Shown here one piece after another: positions 25,601 through 34,851 of a stretch of 64,000 nt of DNA. The stretch comes from Hyphomicrobiales bacterium (GTDB taxonomy: Bacteria > Pseudomonadota > Alphaproteobacteria > Rhizobiales > Rhizobiaceae), in NCBI GenBank assembly GCA_900468535.1, contig UBTY01000012.1, positions 62,001 to 126,000 of the forward strand, written 5' to 3'. The position numbers and the translations under genes are program-made. Below the pieces are notes generated by a model. That model made no database searches and had not been told where the DNA came from. It was given only the letters and a program-made list of their open reading frames with translations. The stretch's first letter is position 1; each line of letters begins with the position of its first letter.

Positions 25601-25900
25601 TTCTGCACCTCTGTTCTGCAGTCCCTTGCATCTCGATTAGAGAGCCGCCGAGGTGAATGCAGGCTGAACCAAACGAGGCATTATTGCGGCAGAAAACCGT
25701 CGCTGTTGTGCGCCGGAAACACTTGATTCTAAAGCAATCGCGCGTGCCTAACGAGTTATTAACCACCCCTTAAATCGCCGCATTTAAAGTTCAACCGGGT
25801 AGACATGCGACCGGCGCGATGCCGTCGCCGCGGCCAGAGGCGCTTGCGGGCATTCGCAGGCTTCGGCTCTGCGTCAGGAATAGGGGTTTATCGGGCGTAA
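25601..25900. other. Divergent intergenic region between the GCG-family gene and the penicillin-binding protein gene
   Basis: 300 bases that must hold the promoters of both flanking genes. An AT-rich patch (about 25750-25790, with TTATTAACC and TTTAAAG) is the most promoter-like part. I see no clear -35/-10 pair, operator palindrome or small gene. Confidence 0.4.
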
Positions 25901-28330
25901 ATGGCGGGCAGAGGCAGATCAGGCGATAGAATTGAACCGTCCTTCAATGGCCGCGACAGCAGGCGCGACGAGGACGATTTCGCGCTCGGCGCCGGCGACC
26001 GGGTCGCCGGAGGACGCGGCGCTGCCCGCTCCGCCGACAAGCGCCCATCCGCCAGGTCCGCCCGCCGCGAGCCCGATTACGACCGCGACGACTATGATGA
26101 TCGTTATGAGGACGACGAGCCGCCGCGCACACGCGAACCACGGCGCCGTCGCAGCAAGCGCCGGCGGCCGGAACGCGAAAGCCTAGGCTTCTTCGGCCTC
26201 ATCCGCCGCATGGTCTATTGGTGCATCGTTCTCGGCATCTGGGCCGCTATCGGCATAACCGGGCTTGTCGTCTATTACGGCTCGCGCATGCCGAGCGCCT
26301 CCACCTGGGCCATTCCGGAACGACCCCCGAACGTCAAGATCACCGCCGTCGACGGCAGCGTCATGGCAAATCGCGGGACGACCGGTGGAGAGGCGCTGGC
26401 GCTCGAGGACATGTCGCCGTACATCCCGGAAGCGATCGTCGCGATCGAGGACCGGCGCTTCTATTCGCATTTCGGCGTGGATCCGCTCGGTCTCGCCCGC
26501 GCCTTCGTCGTCAATCTGACGACCGGCCACATGGTCCAGGGCGGCTCGACGCTGACCCAGCAGCTGGCCAAGAACATGTTCCTGTCTCCGGATCGGACGC
26601 TGGAGCGCAAGGTGCAGGAAGTTCTCCTCGCCTTGTGGCTAGAGCAGAAATACACCAAGGACCAGATCCTTGCGATGTATCTGAACCGGGTATTCTTCGG
26701 CTCCAACGCCTATGGCGTCGAGGCGGCGTCGCGTCGCTACTTCAACAAGTCGGCGCGTGACGTCAATCTTGGCGAAGCCGCGCTGCTTGCGGGCCTGGTG
26801 AAGGCTCCGTCGCGGCTGTCGCCGGCGCGCGACCCGGAAGCGGCAAACGCCCGGGCGCAGGTTGTCCTGCAGGCGATGCGCGACCAGGGCTACATCACCG
26901 ATGACGAAGTGAAGACCGCCATGTCGCAGACGCCGGCAAAGGCGAAGCGCTACTGGTCGGGTGCCGGCCACTACGTGGCTGATATGGTCATGGATCAGCT
27001 TCCGGCTTTGATCGGGGACGTGAAGGAAGACATTGTCGTCGACACGACCATCGACAAGACACTCGAGAAACGTGCCGAGCAATCGCTGGACGACGTTCTT
27101 TCCAAGGACGGCGCCAAGCTCGATGCGTCGCAGGCAGCCCTTGTCTCGCTTGACGGGACGGGTGCGATCCGCGCGCTGGTCGGCGGTCGGGACTATGCCG
27201 ATAGCCAGTTCAACCGTGCCGTCAAGGCAAAGCGTCAGCCGGGCTCGTCCTTCAAGCCTTTCGTTTATGCCGCAGCACTTGAAAAGGGCCTGACGCCGTT
27301 CTCGGTCTTCAATGATGCGCCAATCCGCATCGGCGACTGGACGCCTGAGAATTACGAGAAGAAATACAATGGCGAAGTCACGTTGGCGACGGCACTCTCG
27401 AAGTCACTGAACACGGTGGCCGCGCAACTGGTCATGTATGACGGCCCCGATCAGGTCATCAAACTGGCGCATCGTCTCGGCATCGAGTCGGAACTGCAGC
27501 CGAATGCCTCGATCGCGCTCGGGACATCAGAGGTAACGCTGATGGAACTGACCGGCGCCTATGCCGCATTCATGAATGGCGGATACAAGGCAACGCCGCA
27601 TGTCATCCGGCGCGTCACGACCGCCGACGGAAGCAAGGTGCTTTACGAAAACACCTATGACAACCCGCCGCGGGTGTTGTCCGAAACCGTCGCTGCAAAC
27701 ATGAATGCGATGATGATGGGTGTCATCGACCAGGGCACCGGCAAGAGCGCCAAGCTGGCTGGATGGCAGGCAGCGGGCAAGACCGGCACGACGCAGAATT
27801 CGCGCGACGCGCTCTTCGTCGGCTTCACCAGCAATCTGACCACGGGCGTCTGGTTCGGCAACGACGACGGCAAGCCGATGAAGAAGGTCACGGGTGGCGG
27901 ATTGCCGGCCAAGGCCTGGCAGGAATATATGACCGCGGCTCACAAGGGCCTGTCGCCTGCGCCGCTCTTCGGCAGCGGCCGGTTCGTCAACGATCCCGCG
28001 GTCCTCGACAACGGCGGCCAGCCGATGGCTTCCGCCGATCCGGCGATGCCGCCGCAGTCAGCCGAACAGCCGACGACGATCGGAAACATCATCTCCGGTG
28101 TCTTCGGCGGTTCCAGCGAGGAAGAGCGTTATCCGCAGGCGCCGGTGCGTTCCGATAATCGCCGTTCGCCGGTGCCGATGGACGGTGGGCCGGTGCCTCC
28201 CGCCGATGTCGCGGGCGGCCGCTACCGCTATGACGGCGCCATCCCGCCGGGCGATATCGGAGAGGTCGAGGAGGCGCCGTCGGGACGACCGCGCAGAACC
28301 ACGCTTCTTGATCTGATCATGGGGCAATAG
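25901..28330 (+). CDS. Class A penicillin-binding protein (PBP1-type glycosyltransferase/transpeptidase)
   Basis: 809-residue bifunctional peptidoglycan synthase. The N-terminal about 105 residues are cytoplasmic, first acidic (DYDRDDYDDRYEDDE) then strongly basic (RRRRSKRRRPER), followed by one membrane anchor (VYWCIVLGIWAAIGITGLVVYY). The glycosyltransferase domain has IEDRRFYSHFGVD and QGGSTLTQQLAKN. The transpeptidase has the SxxK serine in PGSSFKPF, SLN (KSLNTVAAQL) and KTG (AAGKTGTTQN). The C-terminal 130 residues are Pro-rich and probably disordered. It lies just upstream of dnaK but has its own unit. Confidence 0.92.
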   Translation: MAGRGRSGDRIEPSFNGRDSRRDEDDFALGAGDRVAGGRGAARSADKRPSARSARREPDYDRDDYDDRYEDDEPPRTREPRRRRSKRRRPERESLGFFGLIRRMVYWCIVLGIWAAIGITGLVVYYGSRMPSASTWAIPERPPNVKITAVDGSVMANRGTTGGEALALEDMSPYIPEAIVAIEDRRFYSHFGVDPLGLARAFVVNLTTGHMVQGGSTLTQQLAKNMFLSPDRTLERKVQEVLLALWLEQKYTKDQILAMYLNRVFFGSNAYGVEAASRRYFNKSARDVNLGEAALLAGLVKAPSRLSPARDPEAANARAQVVLQAMRDQGYITDDEVKTAMSQTPAKAKRYWSGAGHYVADMVMDQLPALIGDVKEDIVVDTTIDKTLEKRAEQSLDDVLSKDGAKLDASQAALVSLDGTGAIRALVGGRDYADSQFNRAVKAKRQPGSSFKPFVYAAALEKGLTPFSVFNDAPIRIGDWTPENYEKKYNGEVTLATALSKSLNTVAAQLVMYDGPDQVIKLAHRLGIESELQPNASIALGTSEVTLMELTGAYAAFMNGGYKATPHVIRRVTTADGSKVLYENTYDNPPRVLSETVAANMNAMMMGVIDQGTGKSAKLAGWQAAGKTGTTQNSRDALFVGFTSNLTTGVWFGNDDGKPMKKVTGGGLPAKAWQEYMTAAHKGLSPAPLFGSGRFVNDPAVLDNGGQPMASADPAMPPQSAEQPTTIGNIISGVFGGSSEEERYPQAPVRSDNRRSPVPMDGGPVPPADVAGGRYRYDGAIPPGDIGEVEEAPSGRPRRTTLLDLIMGQ

Positions 28331-28424
28331 CGGGCCCGATAGGCGCGGTAAAATGCGCTATTCAGGCTGTCATAAAAATTAATCGCCGCGGGCTCGTTTT
28401 GCTGGTTTTCAGGCCATTTCTCGC

Positions 28425-28454
28425 CTTGCAGTCCCGAAAACCGCTCCTTATATA
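28425..28454 (+). promoter_or_regulatory. Candidate dnaK promoter, heat-shock (RpoH)-like
   Basis: CTTGCA at 28425-28430 and CTTATATA at 28447-28454 are separated by 16 bases. CTTG plus a C-started AT-rich -10 is the pattern of RpoH promoters in alphaproteobacteria, and dnaK is a standard RpoH target. It could also be read as a sigma-70-type promoter. The start would give a leader of about 100 bases. Confidence 0.45.
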
Positions 28455-28566
28455 CGCCGCATCACCGCAATCACGATTGCGTTAATCTTAAAGACCCATC
28501 CCGTAAGGGGCTGTCAGGGAAATGCCTTCTCGGGGTTCCGACAGCTTGCTTCAAGGAGAGAATGAC

Positions 28567-30483
28567 ATGGCAAAAGTAATTGGTATCGACCTTGGAACGA
28601 CAAATTCCTGCGTCGCTGTCATGGACGGCAAGGACGCGAAGGTCATTGAGAACGCCGAAGGTGCGCGCACGACGCCTTCGATCGTAGCATTTTCCGAAGA
28701 TGGCGAACGCCTCGTCGGTCAGCCGGCCAAGCGCCAGGCAGTTACCAACCCCACGGATACGCTTTTCGCAGTGAAGCGCCTTATCGGCCGCCGCTACGAC
28801 GATCCGACGGTTGAAAAGGACAAGGGCCTCGTTCCCTTCGAGATCACCAAGGGCGACAACGGCGACGCATGGGTGAAGGCCCGCGGCACCGGCTATTCGC
28901 CTGCCCAGATCTCCGCGATGATCCTTCAGAAGATGAAGGAAACCGCTGAATCCTACCTCGGTGAAAAGGTCGAGAAGGCCGTCATCACCGTTCCCGCATA
29001 CTTCAACGACGCACAGCGCCAGGCAACCAAGGATGCCGGCAAGATCGCTGGCCTCGAAGTTCTCCGCATCATCAACGAGCCGACCGCTGCAGCCCTCGCC
29101 TACGGTCTCGACAAGAAGGACGGCAAGACGATTGCCGTTTACGACTTGGGTGGCGGTACCTTCGATATTTCGATCCTCGAGATCGGCGACGGCGTCTTCG
29201 AAGTGAAGTCCACCAACGGCGATACCTTCCTCGGCGGTGAAGACTTCGACATGCGTCTCGTCGAATACCTCGTTGCCGAATTCAAGAAGGACAACGGCAT
29301 CGACCTCAAGGGCGACAAGCTTGCTCTGCAGCGCCTCAAGGAAGCTGCCGAAAAGGCTAAGATCGAACTCTCGTCCTCGCAGCAGACCGAAATCAACCTG
29401 CCGTTCATCACCGCCGATGCAACCGGTCCGAAGCACCTGACGCTGAAGCTGACGCGCGCCAAGCTGGAAAGCCTGGTTGACGATCTGATCCAGCGCACCA
29501 TCGCGCCGTGCAAGGCAGCTCTGAAGGATGCAGGCGTAACGCCGGCCGAAATCGACGAAGTCGTTCTGGTTGGCGGCATGAGCCGCATGCCGAAGGTGCA
29601 GGAAGTCGTCAAGCAGCTGTTCGGCAAGGAGCCGCACAAGGGCGTCAACCCGGATGAAGTCGTCGCACTCGGCGCCGCCATCCAGGCCGGCGTTCTGCAG
29701 GGCGACGTCAAGGACGTTCTGCTCCTCGACGTAACCCCGCTGTCTCTCGGCATCGAAACCCTGGGTGGCGTCTTCACCCGTCTGATCGAGCGTAACACCA
29801 CGATCCCGACGAAGAAGTCGCAGACCTTCTCGACCGCCGACGACAACCAGCAGGCCGTCACCATCCGCGTTTCGCAGGGCGAGCGCGAAATGGCTGCCGA
29901 CAACAAGCTGCTCGGCCAGTTCGACCTCGTTGGCCTGCCGCCGGCACCGCGTGGCGTTCCGCAGATCGAAGTCACCTTCGATATCGACGCGAACGGCATC
30001 GTGCAGGTTTCGGCCAAGGACAAGGGCACCGGCAAGGAACAGCAGATCCGCATCCAGGCATCTGGTGGTCTCTCCGACGCCGACATCGAGAAGATGGTCA
30101 AGGACGCCGAAGCCAATGCTGAAGCCGACAAGAAGCGTCGCGATGCCGTTGAAGCCAAGAACCAGGCCGAAAGCCTGATCCACTCGACCGAAAAGTCGCT
30201 GAAGGATTACGGCGACAAGGTCACCGAGGCCGATCGTACCGCGATCTCCGACGCGATTGCCGCTCTGAAGTCTGCTGTCGAAGCAACCGAACCGGATGCC
30301 GAAGACATCAAGGCGAAGACCCAGACCCTCATGGAAACCTCCATGAAGCTCGGTCAGGCGATCTACGAAGCGCAGCAGGCTGAAGGCGGTGCGGCGGATG
30401 CCTCTGCTGCCGGTGGCGACGAGAATGTCGTTGATGCCGACTATGAAGAAGTCAAGGACGACGACCACAAGAAGTCCGCGTAA
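28567..30483 (+). CDS. dnaK: Chaperone protein DnaK (Hsp70)
   Basis: 638-residue Hsp70 that binds exposed hydrophobic peptides in an ATP-dependent cycle with DnaJ and GrpE. Start ATG 28567 follows AAGGAGAG; the frame is open 15 codons further up without a site. Signatures: IDLGTTNS at the N-terminus, [14 protein letters not shown], and [14 protein letters not shown] in the ATPase domain; then the linker [13 protein letters not shown], the beta substrate domain, and a charged helical lid ending [12 protein letters not shown]. dnaJ follows after 84 bases, the usual arrangement in this class. Confidence 0.98.
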   Translation: MAKVIGIDLGTTNSCVAVMDGKDAKVIENAEGARTTPSIVAFSEDGERLVGQPAKRQAVTNPTDTLFAVKRLIGRRYDDPTVEKDKGLVPFEITKGDNGDAWVKARGTGYSPAQISAMILQKMKETAESYLGEKVEKAVITVPAYFNDAQRQATKDAGKIAGLEVLRIINEPTAAALAYGLDKKDGKTIAVYDLGGGTFDISILEIGDGVFEVKSTNGDTFLGGEDFDMRLVEYLVAEFKKDNGIDLKGDKLALQRLKEAAEKAKIELSSSQQTEINLPFITADATGPKHLTLKLTRAKLESLVDDLIQRTIAPCKAALKDAGVTPAEIDEVVLVGGMSRMPKVQEVVKQLFGKEPHKGVNPDEVVALGAAIQAGVLQGDVKDVLLLDVTPLSLGIETLGGVFTRLIERNTTIPTKKSQTFSTADDNQQAVTIRVSQGEREMAADNKLLGQFDLVGLPPAPRGVPQIEVTFDIDANGIVQVSAKDKGTGKEQQIRIQASGGLSDADIEKMVKDAEANAEADKKRRDAVEAKNQAESLIHSTEKSLKDYGDKVTEADRTAISDAIAALKSAVEATEPDAEDIKAKTQTLMETSMKLGQAIYEAQQAEGGAADASAAGGDENVVDADYEEVKDDDHKKSA

Positions 30484-30567
30484 GCTGGGCTGAACGGTCA
30501 CGTTTGAAACTGACATTCCGGCTGTCTTCGTGGCAGCCGGAAATCCATTTCCGGGGTCTGATCCTTA

Positions 30568-31695
30568 ATGGCAAAAGCCGATTTTTACGAAACGCTTGGA
30601 GTCGCCAAGACGGCGGACGAAAAAGAGCTGAAGAGCGCTTTCCGCAAGCTGGCGATGAAGTTCCATCCGGACAAGAATCCGGGCGATCATACCGCCGAAC
30701 AGAAGTTCAAGGAAATCAACGAAGCCTACGAGACGTTGAAGGACCCGCAGAAGCGCGCGGCCTATGACCGTTACGGCCACGCGGCTTTCGAGCATGGTGG
30801 CATGGGCGGCGGTGGCGGTGGTTTTGCCGGCGGCGGCTTCTCCGACATTTTCGAAGACATCTTCGGCGAGATGATGGGCGGCGGCCGTCAGCGGCAGCGC
30901 TCTTCCGGCGGTCGCGAACGCGGCGCCGACCTTCGCTACAACATGGAAATTTCGCTGGAGGAATCCTTCTCCGGCAAGACCGCTCAGATCCGCGTCCCGA
31001 CGTCGATCACCTGCGACGTCTGCTCCGGCTCCGGCGCCAAGCCGGGCACGCAGCCGAAGACCTGCGGAACCTGTCAGGGTTCCGGCCGTGTCCGCGCGGC
31101 ACAAGGCTTCTTCTCGATCGAGCGCACCTGCCCGACCTGTCATGGCCGCGGCACGATCATTCCTGATCCCTGCACCAAGTGCCACGGCCAGGGCCGTGTC
31201 ACCGAAGAGCGTTCGCTCTCCGTGAACATTCCCTCCGGTATCGAGGACGGCACGCGCATTCGTCTCCAGGGCGAAGGCGAAGCGGGCACCCGCGGCGGAC
31301 CATCTGGCGATCTCTATATCTTCCTCTCGGTCAAGCCGCATGAGTTCTATCAGCGTGACGGGGCGGATCTCTACTGCACTATTCCGATCTCGATGACGAC
31401 GGCGGCTCTCGGCGGCACTTTCGATGTGGCAACGCTCGACGGCACCAAGTCGCGGGTGACGGTGCCCGAGGGTACGCAGGCCGGCAAGCAGTTCCGCCTG
31501 AAGGGCAAGGGCATGCCCGTTTTGCGCTCTTCGCAGACGGGAGATCTTTATATCCAGATCCAGATCGAGACACCACAGAAGCTCACCAAGCGTCAGCGCG
31601 AGTTGCTGCAGGAGTTCGAATCTCTGTCGTCGAAGGAAAACAATCCCGAATCCACCGGCTTCTTCGCCCGGATGAAGGAATTCTTCGAAGGCTGA
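30568..31695 (+). CDS. dnaJ: Chaperone protein DnaJ (Hsp40)
   Basis: 375-residue type I J-protein. The J domain carries the HPD motif ([10 protein letters not shown], about residue 33) needed to stimulate DnaK. A Gly/Phe-rich linker ([17 protein letters not shown]) follows. Four zinc-centre repeats are intact: [24 protein letters not shown] and CTKCHGQG. The C-terminal beta-sandwich substrate region completes it. It is in an operon with dnaK and is closed by a terminator. Confidence 0.98.
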   Translation: MAKADFYETLGVAKTADEKELKSAFRKLAMKFHPDKNPGDHTAEQKFKEINEAYETLKDPQKRAAYDRYGHAAFEHGGMGGGGGGFAGGGFSDIFEDIFGEMMGGGRQRQRSSGGRERGADLRYNMEISLEESFSGKTAQIRVPTSITCDVCSGSGAKPGTQPKTCGTCQGSGRVRAAQGFFSIERTCPTCHGRGTIIPDPCTKCHGQGRVTEERSLSVNIPSGIEDGTRIRLQGEGEAGTRGGPSGDLYIFLSVKPHEFYQRDGADLYCTIPISMTTAALGGTFDVATLDGTKSRVTVPEGTQAGKQFRLKGKGMPVLRSSQTGDLYIQIQIETPQKLTKRQRELLQEFESLSSKENNPESTGFFARMKEFFEG

Positions 31696-31719
31696 TCAAG
31701 CCTTAATGCGTTTATCAAG

Positions 31720-31746
31720 GCCCGGTTGTTTCAGCCGGGCTTTTCT
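31720..31746 (+). terminator. Terminator after dnaJ
   Basis: Stem GCCCGGTTG / CAGCCGGGC (9 bp with one G-T pair), 3-base loop, followed by TTTT, 24 bases after the dnaJ stop. Confidence 0.75.
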
Positions 31747-31903
31747 ATTTGTCAAATTATTTGATAAACGCGGATTTGATCGTCGATTGCACTCGACTTT
31801 TGTATTTTTAGCTTCTTTACTACCGAACAGTAAATGTCGCGATGAGCCTCTTGTGGGAGGCTAGACTTGTATCCCTTATTGGTCAGCCAGCGCCGAGGTC
31901 CCA

Positions 31904-33799
31904 TTGGAACGTCGTCTCGCAGCTATTCTCGCAGCAGATATCGTCGGCTACAGCCGGTTGATGGGTTCAGACGAACAGGGGACGCTGAATGCGGTCAAGC
32001 TCTGCCGCGCTGAGCTTGTCGACCCTGTCATTGCCCGCTGCAAGGGCCGCATCGTCAAGTTGACCGGCGACGGCATGCTCATCGAATTCTCGAGCATCGT
32101 GAATGCCGTGGCCTGCGCCAGCGAGATTCAGGAGGCCATGGCCGAGCGCAACCGGGCGGTCGAATCCAATCGTAGGATCGATTTTCGCATCGGCATCCAT
32201 CTCGGCGACGTGCTGGTCGAGGACGGCGATATCTTCGGCGATGGGGTGAATGTCGCGGCCCGGCTGGAAGCGATTGCCGAACCCGGCGGGATCGCCTTGT
32301 CCGCGACGGCGCGGGACCATGTTGGCACCAGGCTGGACCTTCCTTTCGAGGATCGCGGCGAGCACCGGCTTAAGAACATCGAGCGCCCCGTCAAGGTCTA
32401 CGCCATTTCGCCGCGCCGCGGCCTGCCGCTAAAGGTCAATGAGGCAGCGCTGGCGGCCGCCAGGGAAAAGCACAAGCAGCTGGTGGCGGTGCTGCCCTTC
32501 ACGAATATGAGCGGCGATCCCGAACAGGAGTATTTTTCCGACGGCATCACGGAAGACATCATTACCGATCTCTCCAAGATATCGAACCTCTACGTCGTCG
32601 CGCGGAACACGGCCTTCACCTACAAGGGAAAATCCGTTCAGGTGAAGCAGGTCGCCTCCGAACTCGGCGTCAATTTCGTCCTGCAGGGCAGCGTCCGCAA
32701 GGCCGGGCAGCGTGTCCGCATCACCGGGCAACTGATCGATGCGCGCAATGGCGCGCACCTTTGGGCAGATCGCTTCGACCGCGATCTCACCGACATCTTC
32801 GCCATCCAGGACGAGATCACCCACGCGATCGTCGACCAGTTGAAGATCAAGCTACTGCCGGAAGAGAAGCGGGCGATCGCCAACGATCCGACCAACAATG
32901 TCGAGGCCTATACCTACTATCTGCGAGGACGGCAGTTCTCCCACACATGGACCCGCCATTACCTGCTCATGGCGCGCAGGATGTTCTCGACGGCGGTTGC
33001 GCTCGATCCGGATTATGCGCGCGCCTATGCCGGCATAGCCGACTGCGAATCCGCCCTCAGGGACTGGCATGCCGGCGAATATACGCTGGAGGGCATCCTG
33101 AGCCTGACCGCAAAGGCGCTCGCACTGGATCCGAACCTTGCCGAGGCGCACGCGTCGCGGGGCCTGGCGCTGCATCAGGACGGTCGCGACGTCGAGGCGC
33201 TGGCGGAGTTCGAAAAGGCGTTGAAGCTGGAGCCCGATCTTTACGAGGTGAACTTTCACTACGGACGCTTCCTTTTCATGCAGGGCAAGTTCGAAGGGGC
33301 CATCACCTTCTTCACCCGCGCGTCTGAAATCCGCCCGGACGATTACCTGTCGCCGATCCACCTGATGAGCGCCTGCCGCTCGCTCGGGCTGCAGGCGGAA
33401 CGGGAGCGTTGGGCGCGCATCGGTATCGAGCGTGCCGAGCGTGCGCTGGAGGACCATCCGGAGAATGCCGGGCCTGCCCACCGCGGCGCGCTGGCGCTTG
33501 CCCATATGGGTGAAAGCGAACGCGCCAAGGAATGGCTGAAGCGCGCCCAGGCGATCGACCCCGATGACATCGTCGCCCAGTACAACATCGCCTGCGTCTA
33601 TGCGCTTCTCGATGAGCGTGAAACGGCCCTCGATCTGCTCGAGGCGCTGTTGCCACAGTCGTCCTGCTACCAGATCCTCTGGTTCAAGCATGATTCGGAT
33701 CTGGATTCGGTGCGCGATCATCCGCGTTTCCAGGCGATGCTCGATGCGATCGAGGCCTGTTCCTTCTCGCTGGATGGCTACCGAGTGGCTTCGGAGTAG
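31904..33799 (+). CDS. Class III adenylate/guanylate cyclase with TolB-like and TPR regions
   Basis: 631 residues, apparently starting at TTG 31904 with GAGG six bases upstream; no ATG fits at the N-terminus. The cyclase domain (about 1-170) keeps both metal aspartates (Asp12 in AADIVGYS and Asp56 in LTGDG), a substrate-site Lys (VKLTGDG) and the Asn-x3-Arg transition-state pair (NVAAR, 116-120), so activity is plausible. Residues about 185-325 (VLPFTNMSGDPEQEYFSDGITEDI...) match the TolB-like region often fused to these cyclases. The rest is a TPR array. There is no membrane helix, so it is a soluble sensor-type cyclase. Rhizobia carry many such paralogues with unknown signals. Confidence 0.88.
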   Translation: MERRLAAILAADIVGYSRLMGSDEQGTLNAVKLCRAELVDPVIARCKGRIVKLTGDGMLIEFSSIVNAVACASEIQEAMAERNRAVESNRRIDFRIGIHLGDVLVEDGDIFGDGVNVAARLEAIAEPGGIALSATARDHVGTRLDLPFEDRGEHRLKNIERPVKVYAISPRRGLPLKVNEAALAAAREKHKQLVAVLPFTNMSGDPEQEYFSDGITEDIITDLSKISNLYVVARNTAFTYKGKSVQVKQVASELGVNFVLQGSVRKAGQRVRITGQLIDARNGAHLWADRFDRDLTDIFAIQDEITHAIVDQLKIKLLPEEKRAIANDPTNNVEAYTYYLRGRQFSHTWTRHYLLMARRMFSTAVALDPDYARAYAGIADCESALRDWHAGEYTLEGILSLTAKALALDPNLAEAHASRGLALHQDGRDVEALAEFEKALKLEPDLYEVNFHYGRFLFMQGKFEGAITFFTRASEIRPDDYLSPIHLMSACRSLGLQAERERWARIGIERAERALEDHPENAGPAHRGALALAHMGESERAKEWLKRAQAIDPDDIVAQYNIACVYALLDERETALDLLEALLPQSSCYQILWFKHDSDLDSVRDHPRFQAMLDAIEACSFSLDGYRVASE

Positions 33800-33932
33800 C
33801 GATCTGTTTCAAAATGGAACCGGGCGAGACAGCGTTGTGTCTTATGTTAACGCAGGTCCGTGAACGCGCTTTTCAGCCGCACGTCTTGTTGCCACTATGC
33901 TCGCAGGGGAATTTCAAACAAAGGGCAACTCC

Positions 33933-34139
33933 ATGACGGTAGCCGCCGCCTTATCTCTGCAGTCGGATGATATCGACGTACTCGCAGGCGCACTTTATTC
34001 CTGGTGCGCTGAACGCAACATCAAGCTTCGGAGCCAGCAGGGCCTTTCGATCGCAAGCATAGCGATCGATCTGTATCATGCCGGCCATCATACGCAGGAT
34101 GCGCTTCTCGTCGCGCTCCACGAACGCGACCTTCATTAA
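33933..34139 (+). CDS. Small hypothetical protein (68 residues)
   Basis: Start ATG 33933 follows AAAGGGCAA. The protein begins MTVAAALSLQSDDIDVLAG and has a mixed alpha/beta look with RSQQGLSIASIAIDLYHAGH in the middle. No export signal, membrane segment or known motif. Its neighbours are the cyclase upstream (separate) and an XRE regulator on the other strand. The distinct ribosome site and codon use support it; the family is not recognised. Confidence 0.65.
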   Translation: MTVAAALSLQSDDIDVLAGALYSWCAERNIKLRSQQGLSIASIAIDLYHAGHHTQDALLVALHERDLH

Positions 34140-34193
34140 ACTCTGGCACCAAATCTCCGGGAAACGTTCTTGCCGCCGGATTCTTCCGGCGGT

Positions 34194-34541
34194 TCAGGCG
34201 TAGTTGTCGCCGTTGATCAGGGTCAGGATGGTCTTGACCGCCTGCTTGCCGGCGGTCGATTGCATGCGGTCGTAATGGACAGCTAATTCATAGGCCTCAG
34301 CGCTGAGGCCCGGACGCGACTTGGTCTCGACGCCCTCGAAAAGAGCCGAAATATCGACATCGAGAAAGACCGCGATCTGGTGGAGCTTGCTCGCCGATAC
34401 GCGGTTCGTGCCCTTCTCGTATTTCTGGATCTGCTGGAAGGTCAGACCCAGCGCTTCGCCCAGTTCCAGCTGCGAAATCTTTCGTTGCGCCCGAAGCGCC
34501 CTAACATTCTGCCCGACAATAATATCGACCGGATCTGGCAC
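34194..34541 (-). CDS. XRE/SinR-type helix-turn-helix regulator (PhrR/PraR-like)
   Basis: 115-residue protein starting at GTG 34541 with AAGGGA upstream. The DNA-binding domain is VGQNVRALRAQRKISQLELGEALGLTFQQIQKYEKGTNRVSASKLHQIA, very close in layout to the rhizobial PhrR/PraR group that controls stress, biofilm or quorum-sensing genes. The C-terminal 45 residues are helical and probably used for dimerisation. A 15-base perfect palindrome about 75 bases upstream may be its own operator. Confidence 0.87.
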   Translation of the reverse strand: MPDPVDIIVGQNVRALRAQRKISQLELGEALGLTFQQIQKYEKGTNRVSASKLHQIAVFLDVDISALFEGVETKSRPGLSAEAYELAVHYDRMQSTAGKQAVKTILTLINGDNYA

Positions 34542-34614
34542 GTGAGTGTTCCCTTATGAGCGAGTAAATCGCGCCTTGTACTATGGCGACGTTTTGAAAT
34601 ATCGCAATCCGGAA

Positions 34615-34629
34615 GTTGAAAATTTCAAC
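34615..34629. promoter_or_regulatory. Perfect palindrome upstream of the XRE regulator
   Basis: GTTGAAAATTTCAAC is a 15-base inverted repeat (7-base arms around one A). It is 74-88 bases before the regulator start on the minus strand, in the 310-base gap shared with mbfA. The size and symmetry fit an operator for a dimeric HTH protein; autoregulation is an inference. Confidence 0.45.
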
Positions 34630-34823
34630 CAACTTTTCCTTCATTTCGGCCAATAATGACATGTTGATATACGTTTATAGACTTTAAGGTGCAAAAATTT
34701 TACATGCTACTATCTGGAAGATACGGCGTTTTACTAGCGACGATGAATCCGTCTCCAGTCGACCCCGCGATCGGCCAGACAACTGCCAGCGTGCGGACTT
34801 GACCACCTGTCACACGACGCCTA

Positions 34824-34842
34824 TTTTAGAATAATTCTAAAA
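34824..34842 (+). promoter_or_regulatory. Irr/ICE-type iron operator upstream of mbfA
   Basis: TTTTAGAATAATTCTAAAA is a perfect 19-base palindrome (9-base arms around one A) that matches the TTTAGAA-n3-TTCTAAA pattern of the rhizobial iron control element bound by Irr. It ends where the AGAGG ribosome site begins and lies 9 bases before the mbfA start, so bound Irr would block transcription or its start. Known mbfA genes are repressed by Irr under low iron. Confidence 0.8.
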
Positions 34843-34851
34843 GAGGTTATC

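Noticed and set aside
28471..30516. 681-residue minus-strand frame opposite dnaK
   Set aside because: Well-known antisense open frame of dnaK genes; no domain or start signal supports expression.
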